A DNA stretch of 6,910 nt from Bacillota bacterium (GTDB lineage: Bacteria; Bacillota; Dethiobacteria; DTU022; JAAZDR01). The stretch spans positions 1-6,910 of the forward strand of contig JAAZDR010000063.1 of assembly GCA_012512705.1 (NCBI GenBank). The letters are read 5' to 3'. Shown piece by piece: positions 1 through 6,735 of this stretch (position 1 is its first letter; each line of letters opens with the position of its first letter). A model generated the notes under the pieces. It was given only the letters and a program-made list of their open reading frames with translations, ran no database searches and was not told where the DNA came from. The translations under genes and the position numbers were made by a program.

Positions 1-59
1 CCGAGATCTTTGTATCTGCCAATCAATTAATTTGCCCCTCTCCCAAAAGTTAGTATGAG

Positions 60-479
60 TCAAAAAATTTCCCTGTTGATCTTTTTAATAATCTCCAGCA
101 GTTGTTTGACTTCTTCTTCCTTAAGGCAAGCTATCATCTTTTCGGTCAATTTTAGATGAAAACGGTGATGTTCTGCAAAAGCTTTTCGTCCTTTCTCAGT
201 CAGGCTGATTAGATTAACCCGCCGGTCTTTTTTTGTTGATGTGCGTCTGGCGTAGTTTTTGGCCTCTAAACGATCAACAGTTACAGTGGTTGTACCGGTG
301 GCAACACCCAGCTTGCTGGCAAGGGACTTCATGTTCATCGTTCCATGTTGTCTCAGTGCTTCCAGTGCATGAGCCTCTGATACACTCAGGTCGCTGGAAC
401 GGATTACAGAACTTTCCCAGGAAGCAAAACCGTTATAAAAAAGTAAAAGTTCGTCTGTTAATTCCTCAATATAGTTCAA
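60..479 (-). CDS. MarR-family transcriptional regulator, FabT-like (139 aa, TTG start)
   Basis: This is a DNA-binding repressor of the MarR winged-helix family. The N-terminal helix carries the dimer region. The winged helix-turn-helix spans about residues 32-93: recognition region around G58-L71, and a wing ending in the typical D85-R86-R87 followed by SLTEKG (92-97). The C-terminal dimer helices follow. The tail segment HHRFH (104-108) followed by TEKM and a run of acidic residues resembles FabT, as I recall that family. The frame stays open upstream to an ATG at 638, but I chose the TTG at 479. A GGAGGT site (486-491, complement strand) sits 6 bases before it, 139 aa is a normal MarR length, and a sigma-A promoter lies inside the upstream extension. 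The gene is divergent from the transporter operon, which suggests autoregulation and possibly operon control. The effector is unknown. Family is secure; FabT-like subgroup is moderate. Confidence 0.92.
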   Translation of the reverse strand: MNYIEELTDELLLFYNGFASWESSVIRSSDLSVSEAHALEALRQHGTMNMKSLASKLGVATGTTTVTVDRLEAKNYARRTSTKKDRRVNLISLTEKGRKAFAEHHRFHLKLTEKMIACLKEEEVKQLLEIIKKINREIF

Positions 480-502
480 TACAGAACCTCCATAATAAGA
501 TA

Positions 503-515
503 TTGTTTGAAACAA
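503..515. repeat. 13-bp perfect palindrome in the MarR leader
   Basis: TTGTTT (503-508), a central G at 509, and AAACAA (510-515) form a perfect inverted repeat between the TTTGA-N3-TCAAA site and the ribosome site of the MarR gene. It could be a second operator half or a leader element. It is too short and AT-rich to act as a terminator by itself. Confidence 0.35.
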
Positions 516-521
516 AAAATA

Positions 522-534
522 TTTGATTTTCAAA
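522..534. promoter_or_regulatory. Candidate MarR/FabT-like operator, TTTGA-N3-TCAAA
   Basis: A palindrome with 5-base arms (TTTGA at 522-526, TCAAA at 530-534) sits in AT-rich flanks that extend the symmetry imperfectly to about 519-538. It lies at the predicted transcription start of the MarR gene, just downstream of its -10, where bound protein would block transcription. The TTTGA-N3-TCAAA pattern resembles the palindrome described for FabT. Binding by the adjacent regulator is inferred. Confidence 0.5.
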
Positions 535-540
535 ATATAT

Positions 541-568
541 TTTATATATACTGCTGCCTTTTTGTCAA
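541..568 (-). promoter_or_regulatory. Sigma-A type promoter of the MarR-family gene
   Basis: On the complement strand a perfect -35 TTGACA lies at 568-563. A -10 TATAAA lies at 546-541 after a 16-base spacer; TAAAAT at 544-539 with an 18-base spacer is an alternative. The predicted transcription start is near 534, giving a leader of about 55 bases before the TTG start at 479. Its position rules out a translation start at 638 for transcripts from this promoter. Confidence 0.75.
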
Positions 569-657
569 TGGAAAGTTTTAAGGCTTGAAGAAGTTGAAAA
601 AATATTTTCCGTATGGCAGGAATAATATATTGGTACACAGAATATTAAACTATCAAA

Positions 658-772
658 TGTTACTAATTAAGAAAATAGTAACACGTTAAGCAGGAGATTT
701 GGGGTATTATATTTTTTATTTTTGCTTTTTTGGTAGCACGTATATTTAAATTAGTAACACATATCCTGTAAC
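658..772. promoter_or_regulatory. GTAAC repeat cluster, candidate operator region for the FmdE-ABC operon
   Basis: Four related half-sites lie upstream of the first operon gene. TGTTACTA at 658-665 is an exact inverted partner of TAGTAACA at 676-683, with a 10-base spacer. TAGTAACAC at 676-684 recurs exactly at 752-760. A shorter TGTAAC is at 767-772, touching the GGAGG ribosome site. GTAAC-AC-GTTAA at 678-689 is also a local near-palindrome. Repetition of a non-AT-only motif in all these places suggests protein binding. I see no convincing -35/-10 pair for the plus strand: TATTAT at 705-710 and TTGCTT at 722-727 lack good partners. The operon promoter is therefore not placed. Confidence 0.45.
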
Positions 773-785
773 GGAGGTCAGGCAA

Positions 786-1403
786 ATGTGTAGGGAAAAA
801 ACATCGTGGGAAAAAGCTGTTGACTTTCATGGTCACGTCTGTCCGGGATTGGCAATTGGGTACAGGGTGGCAGAGATTGCCTTGGATTACCTGCATGAAG
901 TAAAGGCAGAGGATGAGGAAATGGTTGCTATCGTAGAAAATGATGCCTGCGGTGTAGATGCGATTATGGTCATGACAGGGTGCACCTTGGGAAAAGGTAA
1001 TTTGATATTTAAAGATACAGGGAAACAGGTCTATACCTTTGGCAGCCGCAATTCCCAAAAAGCCATTAGGATATCGGTGAACGGTGAGACAGCCCAGAGA
1101 GACCCTAAAACGAGGGAACTTTTTCAAAAGGTGATTGATGGAAGCGCTACATCTGTGGAAAAAAAGGAATATGAAAGGCTTCGCAAGCAAAGGATTGACG
1201 AGATATTAAATATGCCTGTAGAGAAGTTCGCCATGGTAAAAGAAGTAGATCTTCATCTGCTGCCGGGAAAAGCTCGCTTGTTTCCCTCGGTAAAATGTTC
1301 CAACTGCGGGGAGTATGCCATGGAGCCTAGGACTAGAAATCAAAACGGGAAAGTAGTTTGCCTCGACTGCTTTGAGGATTACTCTAGGGTCTTTAAGAGT
1401 TGA
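786..1403 (+). CDS. FmdE-family protein with C-terminal zinc ribbon (205 aa)
   Basis: The N-terminal domain (about residues 8-95) is the FmdE domain, named after a protein copurified with methanogen molybdenum formylmethanofuran dehydrogenase. Its hallmark segments are present: FHGHVCPG (14-21, with H15, H17 and C19), the ENDACGVDA segment (51-59, C55) and TGCTLGKGN (64-72, C66). These Cys/His residues are candidate metal ligands. A charged linker (about 105-150) leads to a four-cysteine zinc ribbon, C171-x2-C174 and C192-x2-C195. No signal peptide or membrane segment is seen, so it should be cytoplasmic. The start is well supported: GGAGG at 773-777, 8 bases before the ATG. It is the first gene of the operon and is followed 23 bases later by a binding-protein gene, suggesting a role tied to the imported solute, perhaps metal handling. 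The biochemical function of stand-alone FmdE proteins is not settled, and the name should not be read as evidence of methanogenesis. Confidence 0.92.
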   Translation: MCREKTSWEKAVDFHGHVCPGLAIGYRVAEIALDYLHEVKAEDEEMVAIVENDACGVDAIMVMTGCTLGKGNLIFKDTGKQVYTFGSRNSQKAIRISVNGETAQRDPKTRELFQKVIDGSATSVEKKEYERLRKQRIDEILNMPVEKFAMVKEVDLHLLPGKARLFPSVKCSNCGEYAMEPRTRNQNGKVVCLDCFEDYSRVFKS

Positions 1404-1426
1404 TTTCTTGAGGAAGGGGGACAGAG

Positions 1427-3037
1427 ATGTTAAAAAAGATTGCTGTGGTGACAGCAGCTGTTGTCTTAATGTTTGTGTTTGCTTTAAGTGGTTGCGGTAC
1501 TGCTATAGAGGGAGATAGGGTTGATGAAACCGCTAGATCGGGCGGCAAGCAGCAAGAGCAGCAAGAGAAATCTGCTGAACCAGTGGTCTTGCGTTTGGAA
1601 GGTGGTGACTGGGGGTTCCCGCAGCCTTACACCCGTTACTCCAGAGGCCCCGGCAATGCCAGGGTTAATTATATTTTTGATAAGCTGATCGAGAAGGACG
1701 AAAAAGGGTTTATCCCATGGTTGGCACAAAGTTGGGAAATAAGCGAGGAGGGCAAAAAGTATATTTTTAACTTGGTGGAAAACGCCAAGTGGCATGATGG
1801 AGAGCCTTTTACGGCAGAAGATGTGGTCTTTACGTTTAGTTATCTTAAAAAATATCCGCCGGTAAGTCCAGTGGAGGCTTTTATGGACGATACTTTTTTG
1901 CTAGAAGTAAAGGCGCTCTCAAATTACCAGGTTGAGTTTAATTTTGCAGCGGCAGATCCAAACCTTTTTGAGAACCTCAGCTCTGTGTATATCCTACCCC
2001 AGCATATCTGGTCTGAAGTCGATAGACCTGATGAATTCACTGCCGAAGAAGCGGTAATAGGAACCGGCTCTTACACTCTCACGGATTACAATAAAGAGCA
2101 TGGGACCTACCGTTATGAAGCATTTAGAGATTTTTGGGGACTGGAACCCGCCGTAGATGTATTGGAATTTATCCCGGTAAGCGATCCTGTCCTCGCCCTG
2201 GAAAAAGGGGATATCCATTGTGCCAGCATACCTGTGGATGCGCTGTCTCGTTTTGAGAATGACCCAAAATACACGATAATTCAGCGGCCGGGTTTTTGGG
2301 GCTACCGTCTAAGGTTTAATATGGAAAAGGTGCCGGTATTTAAAGTCAAAGAGGTGCGGCAGGCTTTTGCCTATGCTATTGACCGTCAGGATCTTGTCGA
2401 TAAAACGGCCCGGGGAGCTGCTGTTGCAGGCAGCCTAGGTGTTCTGCCGCCCGACCACCGCTGGTTTAACCCTAACTTGCCCAAGTATGAACGGGATATA
2501 GAGAGAGCAAAAATACTCCTTAAAGAGGCTGGCCTGGAAGGGCAAAATCTCCAATTTGAGCTGTTGGTCGGTGAAGACACAGAAGTAAGGATTGGGGAAG
2601 TGATCAAAGAACACCTCTCGGATATTGGCATAGAAATCAAAGTCGTCTCTACAGAGATGAAAACAAGAGACAGCAGGATTGCAGAAGGAAATTATCAGTT
2701 GGTGCTGGTAGGTCATGGAGGTTGGGCTAGAGACCCAAACTATTTGGGAGAAAGATTTACAGGCGGTGATCGCGGTGACTGGTCGGATGGAACCCCCGGC
2801 TACTTTAATGTGCAAGTTGAGGAATTGGCTGGACGGCTAAGATCAGAAATTGATGAAGCTGTAAGGAAAGAGATAACCATGGAATTGCAACAGGTTCTGG
2901 CTGAAGATGTGCCGGAAATTTCTCTATACTTAACCACTGGTTATGATGTTTTTCGAAATGACATCCACGATGGTTGGATGCATGTGTTTGACCACCATAT
3001 GATGGAACATAACATTTTATCTTTTTTAATCCGATAG
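1427..3037 (+). CDS. ABC transporter substrate-binding lipoprotein, family 5 (peptide/nickel class), 536 aa
   Basis: This is the extracellular solute receptor of the importer encoded downstream. The N-terminus has a KK charge pair, a hydrophobic core (5-20) and a lipobox LSGC with C23 as the predicted lipidated cysteine. A short hydrophilic tether rich in Q and E (about 24-50) follows. The family-5 signature lies at about 98-141 (LAQSWEIS, then KWHDGEPFTAEDVVFTFSYL). Conserved second-lobe segments include VRQAFAYAIDR (310-320) and a GHGGWARDPNY segment (429-439) in the hinge/ligand region. Length fits the DppA/OppA/NikA family. Near the end H514, H519, H523, H524 and H528 make an unusual histidine-rich patch. 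The family includes binders of peptides, nickel complexes and metallophores, and substrate cannot be fixed from sequence. Start: AGGAAGGGGG at 1411-1420, 6 bases before the ATG. Confidence 0.95.
   Translation: MLKKIAVVTAAVVLMFVFALSGCGTAIEGDRVDETARSGGKQQEQQEKSAEPVVLRLEGGDWGFPQPYTRYSRGPGNARVNYIFDKLIEKDEKGFIPWLAQSWEISEEGKKYIFNLVENAKWHDGEPFTAEDVVFTFSYLKKYPPVSPVEAFMDDTFLLEVKALSNYQVEFNFAAADPNLFENLSSVYILPQHIWSEVDRPDEFTAEEAVIGTGSYTLTDYNKEHGTYRYEAFRDFWGLEPAVDVLEFIPVSDPVLALEKGDIHCASIPVDALSRFENDPKYTIIQRPGFWGYRLRFNMEKVPVFKVKEVRQAFAYAIDRQDLVDKTARGAAVAGSLGVLPPDHRWFNPNLPKYERDIERAKILLKEAGLEGQNLQFELLVGEDTEVRIGEVIKEHLSDIGIEIKVVSTEMKTRDSRIAEGNYQLVLVGHGGWARDPNYLGERFTGGDRGDWSDGTPGYFNVQVEELAGRLRSEIDEAVRKEITMELQQVLAEDVPEISLYLTTGYDVFRNDIHDGWMHVFDHHMMEHNILSFLIR
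1549..1566 (+). repeat. Two tandem copies of a 9-bp unit in the lipoprotein tether
   Basis: GCAGCAAGA at 1549-1557 is repeated exactly at 1558-1566. It is in frame and gives the repeated Q-Q-E of the flexible tether after the lipidated cysteine. Small in-frame expansions are common in such linkers. Confidence 0.7.
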
Positions 3038-3055
3038 TAGGGGTTGATCTGATCG

Positions 3056-4771
3056 ATGAGTTCTTGCAACGGGTACGATCTTTTGCTGGAAGTAAATAAT
3101 TTGGCAGTACACTATCAAACATCTGAAAACTTTTTGCCGGCTTTAAATAAGATCTCTTTCAGCATGAATAGCGGGGATAATCTCGGCATTCTCGGAGAAT
3201 CGGGCAGCGGCAAGACGACTTTGGCCATGGCTCTGATGGGCTTAATCGATCCGCCGCATAGGGTTTATGGCAGTGTCCGGGTGGCAGGTAAAGAGCTGAT
3301 GGCTCTTGCTGAAAAAGAGAAGAAAAAACTGCGTTGGAAAACTATCGCCATGGTTTTTCAAAATTCCCTGGACGTGCTTAACCCGGTCATGAAGGTTGGG
3401 CAGCAGATCGTGGAACCTTTAAAGGAAGCAGAGAATCTATTGGAACGGGAAGCATCCTTGGAAGCGGAAAGGTTGCTTGAACTGGTAGGTCTGGAAAAGT
3501 ATTGGAAAGATGCTTACCCCCACCAGCTTTCCGGCGGTATGATGCAGAGGGTGCTTTTGGCCATGGCCATCTCCTGTAGGCCCCGCCTGCTTATTCTGGA
3601 CGAACCAACAAGTTCACTGGACCCTGTCACCAGAAAAAACTTGTTTGAGATGATTCACAACCTGCAAGAGAAGCTGGGGTTTTCCATGTTGGTCATATCC
3701 CATGATCTTTCTGCTGTGCAGGATCTCACTGATAAAATGATTGTTCTTTATGCTGGCGAAATATTGGAAATGGGTTTAACCCGGGAGATAACGGAAGAAC
3801 CGGCACACACTTACACTAGAGGGCTTATAAATTCCTCGGTTCAGGCGTTTCCTTATAAAGATCTTTGGGGCATTCCGGGAGAGGCACAGATCGGAGTTAG
3901 AGGGTGCACCTTTGCCAGCAGGTGTACACAGGTTTTAGCTATATGCAGGGAGAAGAAGCCTCCTTTGGAACAGGTGCTTGCCAACAGAAAAATTGCCTGT
4001 CACCGGGGGGGGATAGTCGATCTTTTGAAGGCTACAGATATTTCAAAAAGCTTCAAGCTGCGGAATACAGTTATCCCTGCAGTCAAAGGCGTTACGCTGA
4101 GAGTGCGTCATGGTGAGACAGTAGCCTTGGTGGGCAGATCAGGTTCCGGCAAGTCCACCCTAGCCCATATTCTCGCCGGATTTTTGCCTCCCGACAGAGG
4201 AGAGGTGGTTTTTGATAACCGGAAAGTCAAAAGCAACTGGCCTGCCTGTAAAGAGGGCGGTATTCAGCTTATTTTGCAGGACCCTTTCAGCGCATTAAGC
4301 CACCGGTTTACGGTAGAAGATGCCCTGCTGGAACCTCTGCATGTAAATAAGTTCGGCTCTTTAGAAGAAAGAATGATAAGGATAAAAACAGCGCTGAAAG
4401 ATGTTCAGCTTCCTACAGATGATGAGTTTTTAAAAAGATACTGTTCCTCTTTAAGTGGGGGACAAAGGCAGAGGATAGCCATAGCCCGCGCCCTGGTAAT
4501 GAAACCAAAGCTGCTGCTGGCCGACGAGATAACCTCAATGCTGGACGTTTCTACTCAGGCCAATTTGCTGCGTCTTTTAAAAGGGCTGCAGAATAGCAGC
4601 GGCTTCGCCATGGTTTTTATCACTCACGATTTACAGCTTGCTCGAAAAATCTCTGAGAGGATTATCGTCCTTCACAATGGCGAAATAGTAGAAGAAGGAT
4701 CCGCCAGCTATGTGATGGAAGAATCCAGCTGCTGTCACGCCAGGGAGCTTATGGAGGCAGGTTTTTTATAA
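3056..4771 (+). CDS. Double ABC ATPase, DppD-like and DppF-like halves fused (571 aa)
   Basis: This cytoplasmic protein powers the importer and supplies both nucleotide-binding domains. Half 1: Walker A GESGSGKTT (47-55), Q-loop Q102, signature LSGGM (158-162), Walker B LLILDEPTSSLD (178-189), H-loop H216. An oligopeptide-type C-terminal extension follows with C284, C290, C297 and C315. This matches the four-cysteine pattern that holds a [4Fe-4S] cluster in a characterised DppD from Thermoanaerobacter, as I recall. Half 2, from about residue 323: Walker A GRSGSGKST (360-368), Q408, signature LSGGQ (466-470), Walker B LLLADEITSMLD (487-498), H524. Half 2 lacks the cysteine extension. All catalytic motifs of both halves are intact. 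Usually these are two genes; here an 8-G run (4005-4012) lies at the join. The ATG at 3056 follows AGGGG (3039-3043) at a longish 12 bases. Its stop TAA overlaps the next ATG by one base. Confidence 0.94.
   Translation: MSSCNGYDLLLEVNNLAVHYQTSENFLPALNKISFSMNSGDNLGILGESGSGKTTLAMALMGLIDPPHRVYGSVRVAGKELMALAEKEKKKLRWKTIAMVFQNSLDVLNPVMKVGQQIVEPLKEAENLLEREASLEAERLLELVGLEKYWKDAYPHQLSGGMMQRVLLAMAISCRPRLLILDEPTSSLDPVTRKNLFEMIHNLQEKLGFSMLVISHDLSAVQDLTDKMIVLYAGEILEMGLTREITEEPAHTYTRGLINSSVQAFPYKDLWGIPGEAQIGVRGCTFASRCTQVLAICREKKPPLEQVLANRKIACHRGGIVDLLKATDISKSFKLRNTVIPAVKGVTLRVRHGETVALVGRSGSGKSTLAHILAGFLPPDRGEVVFDNRKVKSNWPACKEGGIQLILQDPFSALSHRFTVEDALLEPLHVNKFGSLEERMIRIKTALKDVQLPTDDEFLKRYCSSLSGGQRQRIAIARALVMKPKLLLADEITSMLDVSTQANLLRLLKGLQNSSGFAMVFITHDLQLARKISERIIVLHNGEIVEEGSASYVMEESSCCHARELMEAGFL
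4005..4012 (+). repeat. 8-G homopolymer at the ATPase domain junction
   Basis: Eight consecutive G bases encode the end of R317 plus G318 and G319, immediately after the ACHRGG-type end of the DppD-like half. With seven G the frame would meet TAG at 4014-4016 and end a normal-sized DppD-like protein of 319 residues. A TTG at 4025 could then start the DppF-like half. With nine G the frame would end at 4114-4116. Confidence 0.85.
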
Positions 4772-5805
4772 TGGATATACTAAGAGGCAAGAAGAGGTCG
4801 TCCAGTATATTTAGGGTTGTTGAATACTTCCTCACTTTTCTGGTGATTATCAGCCTGAACTTCGCCCTGCCGAGAATGATGCCTGGCGAGCCATTTTTGC
4901 ACTATTCCGGAGAAGTGGATGAGCTGGTTGCTTTTTATTCAAAAGAACAAATACAGTATTATCATGAATACTATGGACTCGACAGGCCTTTACACGAACA
5001 ATATTTCTCCTACCTTAAAGATCTTGCTGAGGGGGATTTGGGTTTTAGTTACTATTATAAAGAAAATGTGCGCACCATTATCCTGCGCAGGTTGCCCTGG
5101 ACGATGTTTTTGGTTATCAGCGCCATGGGTTTAAGCATCATTGCCGGCATAATCCTGGGAAGCTATTCTGCATGGCATAGAGGTAAGTGGCAAGACAGCG
5201 TATTATATACCGCACTAGTCGTTTTTTCTGAAATACCGGCTTTCCTTGTTGGATTGGCCTTGCTGATTTGGCTTGGAGCAGGCTTAGGGTTATTCCCTCT
5301 GGCAGGTGCTGCTACCCATTTTGCTAATTATGACAGCATTTGGGATAAGATAGCGGATATGCTTCACCATGCAGCCTTGCCTGTTCTTACGCTCACACTT
5401 TCTAGAACGGGAGGTATTTACCTGTTGGTGCGTAACAGTCTGGGGACAGTGCTTGCGAAAGATTATATGCTCACAGCGCGGGCAAAAGGGTTGAAAGAGT
5501 TGCGTATCCGCTATGTATATGCTCTTCGCAATGCACTGATGCCGCTGTGTACACGCATAGCTATTCAGCTTGGTGCCCTGATCGGGGGGGCAATTCTGGC
5601 AGAAAATGTATTTTCATATCCGGGGATAGGCGTTTTAATGCGTTCAGCAGTAGTAGTGCGTGATTATCCGCTGATCCAGGGGATATTCCTTGTGCTGGCT
5701 GTTGGGGTAATGGTGGCAAACATGCTGGCGGATCTGGCTTACAAGTATATTGATCCCCGGACAAGGCCCGCTGTAATCGGTAGCCGGGAGATGGAAGAAT
5801 TTTAA
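4771..5805 (+). CDS. ABC transporter permease, DppB/OppB/NikB class (344 aa)
   Basis: This is one of the two membrane subunits of the importer. About six hydrophobic spans can be seen, near residues 17-36, 111-134, 146-170, 200-222, 262-285 and 302-326. The loop after the first span (37-110) is large and outward-facing in this family; it includes the usual YGLDRPLHEQY (68-78) and GDLGFSY (88-94). The EAA coupling loop that docks on the ATPase is at about 231-258 (DYMLTARAKGLKELRIRY, with ALRNALMP following). The family-typical ENVFSYPGIG is at 278-287. Length is normal. The ATG shares one base with the stop of the ATPase gene (TAATG), with GGAGG at 4753-4757 upstream, so translation is probably coupled. 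I see no truncation or missing motif. Confidence 0.95.
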   Translation: MDILRGKKRSSSIFRVVEYFLTFLVIISLNFALPRMMPGEPFLHYSGEVDELVAFYSKEQIQYYHEYYGLDRPLHEQYFSYLKDLAEGDLGFSYYYKENVRTIILRRLPWTMFLVISAMGLSIIAGIILGSYSAWHRGKWQDSVLYTALVVFSEIPAFLVGLALLIWLGAGLGLFPLAGAATHFANYDSIWDKIADMLHHAALPVLTLTLSRTGGIYLLVRNSLGTVLAKDYMLTARAKGLKELRIRYVYALRNALMPLCTRIAIQLGALIGGAILAENVFSYPGIGVLMRSAVVVRDYPLIQGIFLVLAVGVMVANMLADLAYKYIDPRTRPAVIGSREMEEF

Positions 5806-5830
5806 GTCTAGATTAAAAAGGGGTTATCAC

Positions 5831-6706
5831 GTGGTGTTAAAAAATATTTTCCCGGGCATAAAAGCAGTTTGGCGGAGTTTAGATATATCGGGAAAAGTTT
5901 CAGCGATTATTTTGATACTGCTCATAATTTTAGCGGTCTTTGCACCTTTTTTTTCATGGCTGCCCCATGAGCGTTCTTCTGGTCCTCCCCTTTCACCTCC
6001 GGGAATGCCGCATCTTTTAGGGACAGACGAGCTTGGGGTAGATATCTGGGCGATGATCTGTTTTGGTGCAAGGATAAGCTTGGCCGTTGGCCTTGGGACT
6101 GCATTATTGGCTGGTCTGGGCGGCGGCATCATCGGGATGTTTGCAGCCTTTAAAGGAGGATGGGTTGACAGATTTTTCATGAGGTTAATTGATATCATGA
6201 TTGCTTTGCCAAATTTACCGATGATGATCGTTTTAGCAGCTTTTTGGGGCCCGAGCCTTATCAATATTATTGTTGTCCTTGCACTTTTTTCTTGGTCCAT
6301 TCCGGCTAGGATCGTAAGGTCCGGGGCGCTGTCTTTAAAAGAGCAGCCTTATATAAAAATGGCTTCTCATTATGGAGCCGGCTCTTTTTATCTGATTACG
6401 CGACATTTTATTCCTGAGTTGCTGCCCATAGTCATGGTGAGTATGATCAGGCTGGCCGGTAAGGCGATCGTTGCCGAAGCATCGTTGGCCTTTCTAGGTT
6501 TGGGTGATCCTACATCTAGGAGCTGGGGTTTAATTATTAACCATGCAGTAAATTTTAAAGGCATATATTTTACAGATTTCTGGAAATGGTGGTTGCTCTA
6601 TCCTTGGATGTTCTTGACACTTTTGGTGACTTCCCTTGCCCTGTTAGGGAAAAACTTGGAAAGGATTGCTGACCCACGGATGGAAAAGTTAGCAAAATGG
6701 AGTTAG
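5831..6706 (+). CDS. ABC transporter permease, DppC/OppC/NikC class (291 aa)
   Basis: This is the second membrane subunit, partner of the DppB-like protein. A short cytoplasmic N-terminus leads to a first span at about 24-43. A periplasm-type loop holds the family motif HLLGTDELGVDIW (61-73), followed by GARISLAVGLG (79-89). Further spans lie near 87-107, 127-150, 196-222 and 254-273. The EAA loop is about 173-200 (PYIKMASHYGAGSFYLITR, then FIPELLP), and EASLAFLGLGDP (216-227) is typical of the class. The C-terminus DPRMEKL is the usual DppC-type end. Two GTG codons, at 5831 and 5834, could start it. AAGGGG ending at 5823 is 7 bases before the first, so I use 5831. It lies 25 bases after the preceding permease gene with no terminator between. 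Confidence 0.95.
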   Translation: MVLKNIFPGIKAVWRSLDISGKVSAIILILLIILAVFAPFFSWLPHERSSGPPLSPPGMPHLLGTDELGVDIWAMICFGARISLAVGLGTALLAGLGGGIIGMFAAFKGGWVDRFFMRLIDIMIALPNLPMMIVLAAFWGPSLINIIVVLALFSWSIPARIVRSGALSLKEQPYIKMASHYGAGSFYLITRHFIPELLPIVMVSMIRLAGKAIVAEASLAFLGLGDPTSRSWGLIINHAVNFKGIYFTDFWKWWLLYPWMFLTLLVTSLALLGKNLERIADPRMEKLAKWS

Positions 6707-6735
6707 TAGAGATATACAAAGTGGAGGGGTGAAAA

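Noticed and set aside
1..59. Terminator for the MarR gene
   Set aside because: No convincing GC-rich hairpin followed by a T run can be seen downstream of its stop; the signal may lie outside the window.
480..638. N-terminal extension of the MarR frame to ATG 638 (53 extra residues)
   Set aside because: It contains the TTGACA/TATAAA promoter, is lysine- and isoleucine-rich AT-type sequence, and a good GGAGGT-TTG start at 479 gives a normal family length.
663..1190. 175-codon minus-strand open frame opposite fmdE
   Set aside because: It lies antisense to a clearly conserved gene, has no recognisable motif, and spans the control region; it is a shadow.
786..1403. Evidence for methanogenesis from the FmdE name
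   Set aside because: No formylmethanofuran dehydrogenase subunits are present, and FmdE-domain proteins are widespread in non-methanogenic anaerobes.
3904..4116. Plus-strand 70-codon frame overlapping the ATPase junction
   Set aside because: It is the shifted frame of the ATPase gene without domain features. It matters only as the product expected if the G run gained a base.
5584..5590. Seven-G run in the DppB-like permease as a phase-variation site
   Set aside because: It falls inside a conserved membrane segment (IGGAILAE), and either shift simply destroys the protein; it reads as ordinary glycine codons.
5827..6300. 157-codon minus-strand frame opposite the DppC-like permease
   Set aside because: Its composition is the reverse reading of a hydrophobic membrane gene, with no motif and no suitable context.
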